A stretch of DNA of 64,000 nucleotides from Methanobacterium sp. Maddingley MBC34. Lineage in GTDB: Archaea > Methanobacteriota > Methanobacteria > Methanobacteriales > Methanobacteriaceae. The notes under the pieces were generated by a model. The model saw nothing but the letters and a program-made list of their open reading frames with translations, was not told the DNA's origin and made no database searches. Positions 13,589 through 29,267 of the stretch are shown here, in pieces; within the stretch, counting starts at the first letter, position 1, and each line of letters starts with the position of its first letter. Position numbers and translations under genes: made by a program. The DNA lies in assembly GCA_000309865.1 (NCBI GenBank), contig AMGN01000007.1:1-64000 (forward strand). Reading direction: 5' to 3'.

Positions 13589-14383
13589 TTATTTATTCTC
13601 AGGTAATATACCCACAAACTTTTTGAGCCTTTCCATGATTCCGGCTTTATCCGGCTGGACTGGTTTATATTGTTTTCCAACCAGATCCGCTGCCAGTTGC
13701 ATTATTTCGTTACTGATGGGGGAAGCCGGGTTTAACTCCATTACTGAACTTCCCAGTGCTATGGAACGATCCATCTCCCGGTCATAGGATATCACTGAAA
13801 TCATGGGTACTTCCAGTATAGACTCGATTTCATTAACTGATAAGAGGAAATTATCTTCGTACCACATGTTTAAGACAAAACCAAGTATTTCGATGTTTAG
13901 TTCATTTAAAAGAATTCTGATTTTCAAAGCATCTGCAACTGCAGGCATGGTGGAATTAGTCACCAAAATGGCTTCAGTATCTTCTGGTAGAGCTTCAAAT
14001 ATGTTGGAGTTAATTCCTGAGGGTAAGTCCATGAGGAATATGTTTCCGTAGGATGAGATTTCCTCCATTATCCTCTTCCAGGATACATAGTTAGGATTGA
14101 TGGTTTTAAGGGTTTCGAAGTGCATTCCTGTTGGTATTACCAGTGCTCCTTGATTTACCTGGTAGACACAGTCCTGAACTGCCTTGTCACGCATTAGCAC
14201 ATCATGGAGAGTCACTTCTGGATTTAGAAGTCCAGTGATAACATCCATGTTGGACATCATCAGGTCCAGGTCCAACATGACCACTTCTTCACCGAAAAGA
14301 CTTAGGGCTACTCCTAAGTTAAAAGTAAGGGATGTTCTTCCCACTCCTCCTTTTCCAGATGCCAGAGCAATAAATCTTGACAT
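13589..14383 (-). CDS. MinD/ParA-like ATPase with Arg in the P-loop
   Basis: A 264-residue MinD-family protein, the second of two tandem copies. The signature Lys11 of the deviant Walker A motif is kept (GKGGVGRTS), but the P-loop Lys at residue 16 is Arg, encoded by AGA at 14338-14336. The Asp of LDLDLMMSNMD and the switch-like MDLPSGIN are present. The C-terminal AGIMERLKKFVGI is a plausible amphipathic membrane-targeting helix, as in bacterial MinD. It starts 30 bp after minD with a GGGAGT ribosome binding site, so the two are co-transcribed. The Arg may weaken ATP hydrolysis while leaving binding and heterodimer formation; this is inference. Confidence 0.9.
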   Translation of the reverse strand: MSRFIALASGKGGVGRTSLTFNLGVALSLFGEEVVMLDLDLMMSNMDVITGLLNPEVTLHDVLMRDKAVQDCVYQVNQGALVIPTGMHFETLKTINPNYVSWKRIMEEISSYGNIFLMDLPSGINSNIFEALPEDTEAILVTNSTMPAVADALKIRILLNELNIEILGFVLNMWYEDNFLLSVNEIESILEVPMISVISYDREMDRSIALGSSVMELNPASPISNEIMQLAADLVGKQYKPVQPDKAGIMERLKKFVGILPENK

Positions 14384-14413
14384 ATTACTCCCTTAAAGTA
14401 AAGATTAAAATGT

Positions 14414-15193
<780 letters not shown>

Positions 15194-15273
15194 CCAATTC
15201 CTCCTAAGAAATTTATTCCACCTTAACTTTTTTTCATCTTAAGAACTCATACATCCTATTTCTAATATAAATC

Positions 15274-16563
<1,290 letters not shown>

Positions 16564-16681
16564 TTATTACATCTCCCATATCCTTAATTATTCCCTTAAT
16601 TCCTTAACAAATATTCTCATAATAAAATATATTCTAATCCCAAATAAATATAATACAATATTACAACTTTCTGGTTTATAT

Positions 16682-18125
<1,444 letters not shown>

Positions 18126-18131
18126 ATTTGA

Positions 18132-18225
<94 letters not shown>

Positions 18226-18226
18226 T

Positions 18227-18577
<351 letters not shown>

Positions 18578-18654
18578 ACGTTTAGGAATTTGAAAAACCA
18601 GACACGTGTTATCATTTGCACAGTTATCATTCTGTTTGTTTATTCCAAAAAAAC

Positions 18655-18664
18655 GTATATATAG
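18655..18664 (+). promoter_or_regulatory. TATA box of the 2PGK-like kinase gene
   Basis: GTATATATAG preceded by the A-rich BRE-like AAAAAAAC lies 55-64 bases before the TTG start at 18719. This is one of the clearest archaeal promoter matches in the window. The predicted transcription start is near 18688. Confidence 0.65.
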
Positions 18665-18718
18665 AATATTTAGTAAAATCAACTGAAAAATTATTAAATA
18701 ATATGGGAGGTAGCACTC

Positions 18719-19681
18719 TTGAGAAAACCTTACGTTATACTCATTGGAAGTGCTTCGGGGATTGGAAAATCAACCATCGCTTCTGAGTTAGCTAAAGAGC
18801 TGGGTATTAAACATCTGATTGAAACTGATTTTATAAGGGAAATAGTGAGGGGGATCATTGGTCCAGATTATGCACCTGCTCTTCACAAGTCTTCATTCGA
18901 TGCTTATGTAACCCTGAAGGACAAACAACGATATGATGGCAATACTGCCAGTTTGATAAGTGCTGGTTTTGAAGAACACGCGTCTTTCGTCATACCGGCA
19001 ATTGAAAAGGTTATAAAAAGGGCAGTTGATGACTACGATGATCTGGTAATTGAAGGAGTGCATCTGGTTCCTGGATTTTTAGATATAGATAAGTTTAAAG
19101 AAGACGCAAACATCCACTTTTTTGTACTAACTGCCGATGAGGACGTACATAAAGAAAGATTTGTTAAAAGGGCCATGAAGATAAAACGGGGCGGGAAACA
19201 CCTGGAATATTTCAAAGAAAACCGCATAATTAACAATTATCTGGTTAAACAAGCCCTGGAACATCGCATCCCTGTCATCAACAACCTGGGCATTAACGAA
19301 ACCAAGAAAAGGATGCTCACTCTGATTAAAGAGATTTGTAAAGAGATGATATTCCGCCATTCAGTTGACCAGTTAGAACTGGAGACTGATATCATCCTCA
19401 ATAAATACGAAGGCCGTATAATGGATGTTTCTTACTTCCTCCCTGGTTTTGGCGAACCCCTGAAGAGAAAAGTTAACGTGTATGACCCTTCCGAGGCAAA
19501 ACGATTCATTAAACTTCTCCAGGAGAATCCTAAACGTAAAAAAGATCTGGAAGGACTCTATGAACTTTCTGGAAATGTGCACCGTCACAAAATCTGCGCA
19601 CCAGATGAAGAAAGTCTCAAGGCCATGATCAAAGAACTGGGTGAAAAAGAGCTGCTCTATCAATTCGACAAGGAAGAATAG
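18719..19681 (+). CDS. 2-phosphoglycerate kinase-like P-loop kinase
   Basis: A 320-residue P-loop kinase with Walker A GSASGIGKST at residues 10-19, then IETDFIREIVRGIIGPDYAP and VIEGVHLVPGFLD. These blocks match the kinase domain of archaeal 2-phosphoglycerate kinase, which makes 2,3-bisphosphoglycerate for cyclic 2,3-bisphosphoglycerate. The N-terminal ATP-cone region of the Methanothermus enzyme is absent, and a C-terminal extension of about 110 residues (210-320) is present instead. Substrate identity is therefore uncertain. TTG 18719 is supported by GGGAGG eight bases upstream. It stands alone after the roadblock gene, with its own TATA box. Confidence 0.75.
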   Translation: MRKPYVILIGSASGIGKSTIASELAKELGIKHLIETDFIREIVRGIIGPDYAPALHKSSFDAYVTLKDKQRYDGNTASLISAGFEEHASFVIPAIEKVIKRAVDDYDDLVIEGVHLVPGFLDIDKFKEDANIHFFVLTADEDVHKERFVKRAMKIKRGGKHLEYFKENRIINNYLVKQALEHRIPVINNLGINETKKRMLTLIKEICKEMIFRHSVDQLELETDIILNKYEGRIMDVSYFLPGFGEPLKRKVNVYDPSEAKRFIKLLQENPKRKKDLEGLYELSGNVHRHKICAPDEESLKAMIKELGEKELLYQFDKEE

Positions 19682-20031
19682 ATAATAATAAAAATTAAGA
19701 AAAATAAGCCTACCAAAAGTATCTTACTAAAACGATCCATTCCACTACTCAAAAATACATTTATTGTACTGTAATTATAAAAAAGTTACCCCTTAAAAAT
19801 TACACTTCATTAAAAATTTTCAAAATTACAGTTTCCTACATAATTACAGTAATTAATTCATTAAACTCTATTTTTAAGTTTAAAAAAGGATTGAAAAAAG
19901 AAAATAAATGAAAAAGGAATTAGATAAGGATCTTAATGATGTTGTAATGATGTTGATTAACTAAGTAATGCTAATTAACTAAGAAATAATTGAAAAATAC
20001 TAAATAAATAACTAATACAGGAGTCGTGAAA
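19682..20031. other. AT-rich intergenic spacer
   Basis: No coding frame or stable RNA was recognised here. The distal half carries short word repetitions (GATGTTGTAATGATGTTG and two copies of ATTAACTAAG) upstream of the ZPR1 gene. T-rich stretches just after the kinase gene may terminate its transcript. Confidence 0.4.
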
Positions 20032-20637
<606 letters not shown>

Positions 20638-20855
20638 AATATGTTATAATCAATTAAATCCATTATAATCAATTTAACTGTTTAAATTAAGTTCTATTAG
20701 TGTAAGTGAGATATTTAATTAAGAACCGCTTAATTAGAACAGCGCAACAATATAGCATCACTAAACAAATAGAGTGATCATTAAATAGAGTCAAAAAAAA
20801 GTAAAATAGAAAAAAAATAATTTTATTTTAAAAATTTATAATTTACAACTAAGAA

Positions 20856-21374
<519 letters not shown>

Positions 21375-21586
21375 GAAAAATCTCCTAATTCTTTAGATTT
21401 AAATTCTTTATATTCCATTAAGGAGTATGTAAATGGCCTTATATAAAATTATGGTTTAAATGATAGGTTACGTGCAAAATTTATGGCAACTTATCCTTAT
21501 ACTATAATAATAATTGAATGTAACATAAAATTTCCCTTAATATCCTATAAATCTTCGGACTTAAAGTATTGGTGAATGTATAAGTC

Positions 21587-22426
21587 TTAATGTATTTTCT
21601 CTAAGTCTAAGCTTAAGTCCAATGATCTTGCAGAGTGAGTGATGTATCCGGTGGAGATCACATCAACCCCGGTCTTTGCAAACTGGGTTATGTTATCTAA
21701 ATTGATACCACCTGAAACTTCAATTATCACATTACCACGGAGGTTTCCATCTTCAAGTGCAGTTAAAACAGTTATAACCTCTTCAGGATCCATATTATCC
21801 AACATTATAATATCGGCTCCCGCATGAGCAGCTTGCAGGGCTTCTTCCAGGTTTTCTACCTCAATTTCAATTTTTTTGGTGAAACTGACATACTTTCTGG
21901 CTCGGGATATTGCTTCAGCCACTCCTCCCACCAGGGCTAAATGGTTATCCTTTATTAGAACACTATCATCCAGCCGGTAGCGATGGGTATCTCCTCCACC
22001 AGATCTTATGGCATTTTTCTCAAAAAATTGAAGTCCAGGGGTGGTTTTACGGGTCCCGGCCACTACAACATCAGGATTAACACTGCGAACCATTTTAATA
22101 ACATTATCAGTGAGGGTGGCAATACCACTCATGCGCATCAGGAGGTTAAGCACTGTTCTTTCCACACTGAGAATGCTGCGAGGATCACCTGATATTTCCA
22201 TTATAATCTGGCCTCGCTTTATATTTTCACCATCCCTCGCCAGTATTTTTGTTTCCACTGCAAACTCGGCGAAAATAGCTACTACCAGTTCCACTCCGGC
22301 AACTACCCCTGCTTCTCTGGCTATGATTTGACCCCTAGACTGTAATCCTGGGGGTATCAATGCACGGGTGGTTATATCTTCAAAGCCTATATCCTCATAA
22401 ACCATCTTAGCCAGATCCTGTCTCAT
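21587..22426 (-). CDS. nadC: Nicotinate-nucleotide pyrophosphorylase (carboxylating)
   Basis: NadC (quinolinate phosphoribosyltransferase) makes nicotinate mononucleotide from quinolinate and PRPP in de novo NAD synthesis. Conserved blocks are present: EDITTRALIPPG at the N-terminus, AGTRKTTPGLQFFEK, RSGGGDTHRYRLDD and IMLDNMDPEEV, then EVSGGINLDNI. The length of about 279 is typical. ATG 22426 is preferred over ATG 22438 because GGGTGCG precedes it at normal spacing; the difference is four residues. Partners nadA/nadB are not in the window. It is monocistronic here. Confidence 0.93.
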   Translation of the reverse strand: MRQDLAKMVYEDIGFEDITTRALIPPGLQSRGQIIAREAGVVAGVELVVAIFAEFAVETKILARDGENIKRGQIIMEISGDPRSILSVERTVLNLLMRMSGIATLTDNVIKMVRSVNPDVVVAGTRKTTPGLQFFEKNAIRSGGGDTHRYRLDDSVLIKDNHLALVGGVAEAISRARKYVSFTKKIEIEVENLEEALQAAHAGADIIMLDNMDPEEVITVLTALEDGNLRGNVIIEVSGGINLDNITQFAKTGVDVISTGYITHSARSLDLSLDLEKIH

Positions 22427-22865
22427 AATCGCACCCATATAAACTCGTTACTTAAAAAAATTGTTACTCCTTGAAACTATTACTACTATAAAAAATTACT
22501 AAAAAATCTTTGTTACTAAAAATCTTTGTTCTCCTTTATATTGAATGAAGAATATAAATTTTCACCAGAAAATCATCCTTCATGGTAAAAACTCGATACT
22601 TAAAAAAAAATATCTTCTCACTTTAATGTCTTACCCAACTTGGATATCTTCTAATTAAATAAGACAACTGGAAGACAACTGGGAAGTATGGGAACATATA
22701 TTACCAAGGATTTACATTAACACCCAGTCTATTAAGTACATAGACTTACTAAGTGCATAAAAAATCATTAAGCAGAATAATATAATAACCCGCAAAGAAA
22801 TGTTTGAGCTTAATAAAGAATTTAAGCTTAGTTCGTAAATTAGGGTGAATTTAGGTGAATCAATT
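22427..22865. other. Divergent spacer between nadC and rnz
   Basis: No gene was recognised. The sequence is AT-rich and carries small tandem duplications: AAGACAACTGG at 22661-22671 and 22672-22682, and two TACTAAAAA(A)TCTTTGT words near 22495-22530. Promoters for both flanking genes must lie here but no single TATA box stands out. Confidence 0.4.
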
Positions 22866-23777
22866 ATGGAATTAATATTTTTAGGAACCTCATCCGCACT
22901 CCCCACCATTAAACGAAATCATTCCTCCATTGCCTTAAAAGCCTTTGGAGAGATAATGCTCTTTGATTGTGGAGAGGGAACTCAGCGTCAGATGGCTCGA
23001 ATTAAACTGAGCCCCATGAAGGTGGATCACATTTTCATCACCCACCTCCATGGTGATCACTTCCTGGGACTACCCGGCATGATCCAGTCCATGGCTTTCA
23101 GAGGCCGGAAGGAATCTTTACACATCTACGGGCCGGAAGGAATGATAAAAACCGTGGAAAATATTAAAAATTTGGGTTACTATGCCTTATCATTTCCCAT
23201 ACATACTTATGAAGTAATGGAAGGTGTTGTTCTCCAGACCAACGAATATCTGATTGAATGTTGTCCCACCCACCATTCTATCCTTAATCTAGCTTACTCT
23301 GTTGAAGAAAAAAGATCCCCAAAATTTCTCCGGGAAAAAGCCATCCAACTGGGATTGAAACCCGGACCAGATTTCGGGAAACTACAAAAAGGCATCCCTG
23401 TGGAGTTAGAGGGGACCCTGATAAAACCAGAACAGGTACTCGGAGCAAAAAGGAAAGGAAGAAAAATAGTTTACTCCGGGGATACTAAACCCTGCCCAGA
23501 AATGGTTCAATTCGCCATTCATGCTGATGTGCTGATACACGAATCAACCTATGAATCAGCGCAGGAATCAAAAGCCCTTGAAAATGGACATTCCACCACC
23601 ACTCATGCGGCGATGATTGCTAAAGAAGCAGAAGTATCTGAATTGATTCTAACTCATATAAGCACCCGTTACCGAGATAGTGATACTCTCAGACAAGAAG
23701 CAAGCCTGGTATTTGATAAGGTAGTAGTGGCTGAAGATCTTATGAATATCGAGGTGAAACGCCATGAAATACACTGA
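22866..23777 (+). CDS. rnz: Ribonuclease Z (tRNA 3' processing)
   Basis: RNase Z removes 3' trailers from tRNA precursors. This metallo-beta-lactamase fold protein of 303 residues begins MELIFLGTSSALPTIKRNHSS. It carries the zinc motif HLHGDHFLGLPG, the PxKxxGxL-like exosite region KPGPDFGKLQKG, and the distal ligands in YSGDTKPC and LTHISTRY. The length fits the short, dimeric RNase Z form. ATG 22866 follows AGGTGAATCA; the GTG 21 bases upstream lies in front of that site. It stands alone, followed by the repeat-rich mscS leader. Confidence 0.94.
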   Translation: MELIFLGTSSALPTIKRNHSSIALKAFGEIMLFDCGEGTQRQMARIKLSPMKVDHIFITHLHGDHFLGLPGMIQSMAFRGRKESLHIYGPEGMIKTVENIKNLGYYALSFPIHTYEVMEGVVLQTNEYLIECCPTHHSILNLAYSVEEKRSPKFLREKAIQLGLKPGPDFGKLQKGIPVELEGTLIKPEQVLGAKRKGRKIVYSGDTKPCPEMVQFAIHADVLIHESTYESAQESKALENGHSTTTHAAMIAKEAEVSELILTHISTRYRDSDTLRQEASLVFDKVVVAEDLMNIEVKRHEIH

Positions 23778-23798
23778 AAAAAATATTCAGCTCAATAT

Positions 23799-23903
23799 AA
23801 AGGTAGATCACCATTATTTAAAGGGATATTATTGTAATCTAGAAGGATATTGCACTAATTTAGAAGGATATCACCATAGTCGAGAGGTTGATCATCATGG
23901 CCA
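23799..23903 (+). repeat. Degenerate 21-bp tandem array ending at the mscS start
   Basis: Five head-to-tail units of exactly 21 bp begin at 23799, 23820, 23841, 23862 and 23883. Each starts A(A/G)A(A)GG followed by a GATAT/GATCA core. The last unit contains the working ribosome binding site AGAGGTTGATC and the ATG (23897) of the mechanosensitive channel gene. The array therefore looks like a repeatedly duplicated Shine-Dalgarno segment that has since diverged. Confidence 0.8.
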
Positions 23904-24640
23904 CTGACCCCCTGTACATTGATCTGATAAAAATTGCCATAATTCTCATAGCTGCATTTATCATTATCAAATGGACCAGTCATATTATTAAAAGAACTGG
24001 AACTCGATTTAGTTTAGAACCTACTCTGATTCAGATTTTAAATGAGATCATTAAATACTCCATAATCGCCATAGCCTTAACCCTCGCTTTAAATGAAATT
24101 GGAGTGAATATAAACTCCCTAATCATCAGTTTTGGTATTGTGGGTATAGCGGTTGGTTTCGCAGCCCGGGACACCCTCTCCAACTTCATCGCCGGCCTCT
24201 TTATACTGGCAGATAAAAGTTTTAGAGTGGGAGACATCATTGAAATGTCCGGTCAAAGTGGTAAAGTGGTTAAAGTTGGATTCAGAATTACCATCATCAA
24301 AACTGTAGACAATAAACTCATAACCATCCCCAATTCAACCTTTTCCAAGGGCGCCTACATTAATTCCACTGCTCAGGAAACCCGTAGAGTGGGATTGGAT
24401 ATTAACATCCCTTATGAACTGGAACTGGAACAGACTGTTAACTATCTGGTGGAAGCAGCATCTAATTGCAAATGGGCACTCCCTGAGCCAAAACCAAATG
24501 TGCTTATAAAAGAAATGACAGATACAGGTATAAAAGCTACTTTAAATGTCTGGATCAATGATCCATGGGAAGTAGCCACCTATAGAAGCCAGTTAGCCCT
24601 GAAAGTTAAGAGGCTTTTGGTGGTTGAAGATTTATCGTAA
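23897..24640 (+). CDS. mscS: Small-conductance mechanosensitive channel (MscS family)
   Basis: MscS channels open on membrane tension and release solutes during osmotic downshock. The 247-residue protein has three membrane segments (about 8-26, 52-72 and 75-105). The last, pore-lining helix has the Gly/Ala-rich pattern IVGIAVGFAARDTLSNFIAG. The cytoplasmic beta domain follows, with FRVGDIIEMSGQSGKVVKVG and TIPNSTFSKGAYINS. ATG 23897 is used because the AGAGGTTG upstream fits; a TTG three codons earlier lies inside it. It is near a sortase gene 73 bp downstream but an operon is uncertain. Confidence 0.92.
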   Translation: MATDPLYIDLIKIAIILIAAFIIIKWTSHIIKRTGTRFSLEPTLIQILNEIIKYSIIAIALTLALNEIGVNINSLIISFGIVGIAVGFAARDTLSNFIAGLFILADKSFRVGDIIEMSGQSGKVVKVGFRITIIKTVDNKLITIPNSTFSKGAYINSTAQETRRVGLDINIPYELELEQTVNYLVEAASNCKWALPEPKPNVLIKEMTDTGIKATLNVWINDPWEVATYRSQLALKVKRLLVVEDLS

Positions 24641-24713
24641 ATAAAAAAATTTTAGAAGAAAATATCTTATGAAAAAAAGATGTCTTATGAAAATATTTAA
24701 GATGTTTAGTTAA

Positions 24714-25310
24714 ATGTCAAAATATAAAATTTTTTCCATTCTAATAATATTGGCGTGTGTCACGCTGGCAGCAAGCATAGCCATGGCTGGTTACGAGCAG
24801 ATGCAGAACGTTACCAAAGCCCAGAAGAGTGTTAAAGATTATCAGGAGAAAATGAGTAACCCGGTGAACGCACTGGATCCCACTGATCTCACCACTTCAC
24901 ATATGAATGCCCAGTTAAGCATCCCAAAACTCAACGTGAATGCAACCATCCGATCAGACACCGTAAATGCTTATAACTCTGTTTATCATTATCCTGAAAG
25001 TGTTATGCCTGGCAAACCAGGAGAATGCGGTATTCTAGGCCATAGGACAACATATTCCGGTTTATTTACCAACATAGCTTCCCTTGAACCTGGTGATCAG
25101 GCTATTATCAAGGATTTCACCCAGCGAAAGAAATACGTCTATGAAGTCACCTCCAATGGAAATGATATACGCTGGGACTACAAAACCAACCCTATTCGAT
25201 TTTCACAGGAAGGACAGGCACGTTTATTGATTGTTACTTGTTACCCTCCGGGTAAAAAAGAAGCTGCATGGATTACTCACTTTAAAATGGTATCCAGCAG
25301 TAGCTATTAA
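24714..25310 (+). CDS. Sortase (class D/E-like)
   Basis: A 198-residue sortase with an N-terminal signal anchor (about 6-25) and a C-terminal catalytic domain. The catalytic His is in GILGHRTTYSGLF and the catalytic Cys in LLIVTCYPPG. The conserved Arg expected about ten residues after the Cys is not in its usual place; the sequence there is KKEAAWITHFKM. Sortases in Methanobacteriales are thought to attach surface proteins to pseudomurein. No protein with a clear LPxTG-like tail is encoded in the window, so the substrate is unknown. The gene follows mscS by 73 bp. Confidence 0.88.
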   Translation: MSKYKIFSILIILACVTLAASIAMAGYEQMQNVTKAQKSVKDYQEKMSNPVNALDPTDLTTSHMNAQLSIPKLNVNATIRSDTVNAYNSVYHYPESVMPGKPGECGILGHRTTYSGLFTNIASLEPGDQAIIKDFTQRKKYVYEVTSNGNDIRWDYKTNPIRFSQEGQARLLIVTCYPPGKKEAAWITHFKMVSSSSY

Positions 25311-25696
25311 TTAGAATATACTGATTAATTTCCATTATAATTAAAGAATTTTTAACCAATATTATCCAGTAGAATAACATCAACCAGTATAACCAATGGA
25401 GATAGAATAATCAGGTTATATTGAAATAAAACTTCGTAAAACAAAACAAATAAGAAATAAAGGACTCATTTGTTACTGTAAATAGAATAAACACCAGAAA
25501 AATAAGATTACACAATACTTATTAGTGATTAATATTAATATTATTTAAGAATATTTACGACCATTGTGACGTGTAGTTATAACACTTATTAATTAGAATG
25601 GCCATTATAAAATATAAGTAACATTCATCTAAAAAAGGAGATTTTTGGAAGGCAAAAGAAACATGATGGTCTAAAAATAGGAAAAGAGGAGTTAAA
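25311..25696. other. Spacer with hydrogenase operon promoter
   Basis: AT-rich, with no coding frame seen. A TATA-like TTATAAAATATAAG lies near 25606-25620, about 80 bases before the ferredoxin gene, and AGGAG at 25686-25690 is its ribosome binding site. No hairpin or repeat of note. Confidence 0.45.
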
Positions 25697-25948
25697 ATGG
25701 TTGAAATCCTAGTAGACGAAGATGCATGTGTTGGATGTGGATCCTGTGTGGATGACTGCCCCAATGACGTGTACAAAATGAATGAAGAAAAATGGAAAAC
25801 AGAAGTGGTAAATGTCGACGACTGTATGGCATGCCTCTCCTGCCATGAAATCTGCCCTGCACAGGCCATGACCCACAAAGATATTCACGTGGCTAAAAGG
25901 CTCTACATCGATCGCAGAGTGACTGAAGTGCTTGAAAGAATTATCTGA
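25697..25948 (+). CDS. 2[4Fe-4S] ferredoxin of the hydrogenase operon
   Basis: A small electron carrier of 83 residues with two typical motifs, CVGCGSCVDDCP and CMACLSCHEICP, each followed by the usual Pro. This is the bacterial-type dicluster ferredoxin pattern, with a C-terminal helical extension of about 25 residues (KRLYIDRRVTEVLERII). It is the first gene of a tight four-gene operon, with the V4R gene nine bases downstream and the hydrogenase subunits after that. It is the likely electron acceptor or donor of the hydrogenase; this is inferred from position. Confidence 0.92.
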   Translation: MVEILVDEDACVGCGSCVDDCPNDVYKMNEEKWKTEVVNVDDCMACLSCHEICPAQAMTHKDIHVAKRLYIDRRVTEVLERII

Positions 25949-27417
<1,469 letters not shown>

Positions 27418-27440
27418 AGTCAAGATAAAATGGTGATATT

Positions 27441-28887
<1,447 letters not shown>

Positions 28888-28889
<2 letters not shown>

Positions 28890-28924
28890 GGTTATTTTTA
28901 AAACCTCAACATTCTTATTTTTTT
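28888..28924 (+). terminator. Hairpin plus T-run after the hydrogenase operon
   Basis: GAGGTT (28888-28893) pairs with AACCTC (28902-28907) around an AT-rich loop, followed by a run of seven T at 28918-28924. The stem begins within the TGA stop codon. The layout fits an intrinsic-like terminator. Confidence 0.6.
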
Positions 28925-29267
28925 AAGTGGATTAAATCATGATTAGAGTATATTTTTCTAACTTCAGATGGAATTAACACCACTTTTCGATATTGCTTTT
29001 CTGTATTGCTTTCTAAAATAAAAAACCCCCTCTTCAATGTTTTTAATTGTAAAAAAAGAATAAACTAAAATAAATAAAGTAAAATAATTATCCCCATAGG
29101 GTAGTAATCATTATTATTTCTTTTGTATTATTATAATTCATGAAAATGTTTTAATCATGTGACCATACACAATTTTCCAGCCACCCAAAAAACGATAAGC
29201 ATAATAAAAAGTTAGAGTAAGAATATTTTATTGTATTAAGTTTTTTATACTGAAGTTTTGTGATCCA
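28925..29267. other. AT-rich intergenic spacer
   Basis: I see no gene or RNA in this stretch between the hydrogenase operon terminator and the roadblock composite gene. The last 40 bases are AT-rich with a TATTTTATTG element that might serve as promoter. Confidence 0.35.
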
